Source: Pedobacter helvus
Lineage (GTDB): Bacteria; Bacteroidota; Bacteroidia; Sphingobacteriales; Sphingobacteriaceae
NCBI RefSeq assembly: GCF_005925325.1
Contig: NZ_SRMP01000004.1
Span: 558,001 to 622,000, forward strand
Length of the DNA stretch: 64,000 nt
Reading direction: 5' to 3'
Positions 63,920-64,000 of the stretch are shown here, one piece after another; position 1 is the stretch's first letter; the number at the start of each line of letters is the position of its first letter. The notes beneath the pieces were generated by a model, which saw nothing but the letters and a program-made list of their open reading frames with translations, had not been told where the DNA came from and made no database searches. The position numbers and the translations under genes were made by a program.

Positions 63920-64000
63920 ATGGAATATAAAAAAGTACAACCTTCAAAGGAACTAGAGGGCTTTATCCACTTTTACTGGGAACTAAAAGGCCAGGAAAAC
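63920..64000 (+). CDS. AraC-family regulator, N-terminal part (cut by window end)
   Basis: The frame begins MEYKKVQPSKELEGFIHFYW and runs off the window. The pattern P-x-x-x-L-x-x-F-I-x-x-Y-W is typical of the N-terminus of AraC-type regulators of Bacteroidota (DUF6597-like). The DNA-binding domain would lie beyond the window. Confidence 0.6.
   Translation, partial: MEYKKVQPSKELEGFIHFYWELKGQEN

Noticed and set aside
1..64000. CRISPR arrays, tRNA and rRNA genes
   Set aside because: No regularly spaced repeats with unique spacers and no cloverleaf or rRNA-like sequence were noticed on reading both strands; a dedicated scan was not possible.

Overview
The window looks like the chromosome of a Bacteroidota bacterium, most likely a member of the Sphingobacteriaceae (Sphingobacterium/Pedobacter-like). 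Support comes from a SusC/SusD pair with an ECF sigma factor and FecR, a Bacteroides-type conjugative-transposon tra cluster with RteC, a Bacteroidota histone H1-like gene, DUF4369/TlpA-type thioredoxins, and promoters of the TAnnTTTG type. These assignments come from reading motifs in the sequence; no database search was run.

Region 1 (151-25761, all minus strand) is the most unusual part. It holds ten tightly packed genes, read from 25.8 kb toward 0.15 kb: a small lipoprotein, a short helical protein, a peptidoglycan-binding muramidase, an Ig-repeat protein, a 735-residue unknown protein, an 1117-residue protein ending in a deaminase-like toxin motif, its probable SMI1/KNR4 (SUKH) immunity protein, and three giant beta-rich proteins (2074, 1622 and 1524 residues). 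A 63-residue gene is coupled to the last of these. None of the giant proteins has a recognisable signal peptide or a visible T9SS tail. I read this as a candidate undescribed envelope-crossing toxin or effector system. The delivery machine, if it is a contractile apparatus, is not in the window.

Region 2 (26082-38093, minus strand) holds a histone H1-like gene and a conjugative-transposon transfer cluster in the order RteC, unknown, TraE, TraF, TraG(VirB4-like), lipoprotein, three TraI-position proteins, TraJ, TraK, a TraL-position protein, TraM, and two element proteins. TraN and later genes, relaxase, coupling protein and integrase are not seen, so the element is partial, rearranged or continues elsewhere.

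Region 3 (38494-52590) is mostly regulation and envelope functions: a Crp/Fnr regulator, a membrane-bound LytTR regulator with a likely direct-repeat operator, two further Crp-like proteins, and a MauE / small secreted Cys protein / propeller-like gene set. It ends with a TlpA-SusD-SusC-FecR-sigma system split by a cold-shock gene.

Region 4 (52945-59479) looks AT-rich and acquired: a helical DNA-binding-like protein, a truncated FRG-domain gene beside IS21-like end repeats, a second and closely related copy of the SUKH immunity gene, a PD-(D/E)XK-like protein, several small unknown proteins and a serine recombinase. Several of these genes share a leader motif. A 78-bp repeat (53480 and 63697) lies near both ends of this stretch.

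Region 5 (59574-64000) carries a lipoprotein, a second TlpA-like thioredoxin, a secreted protein, and the start of an AraC-family regulator cut by the window edge. No rRNA, tRNA or CRISPR array was recognised.
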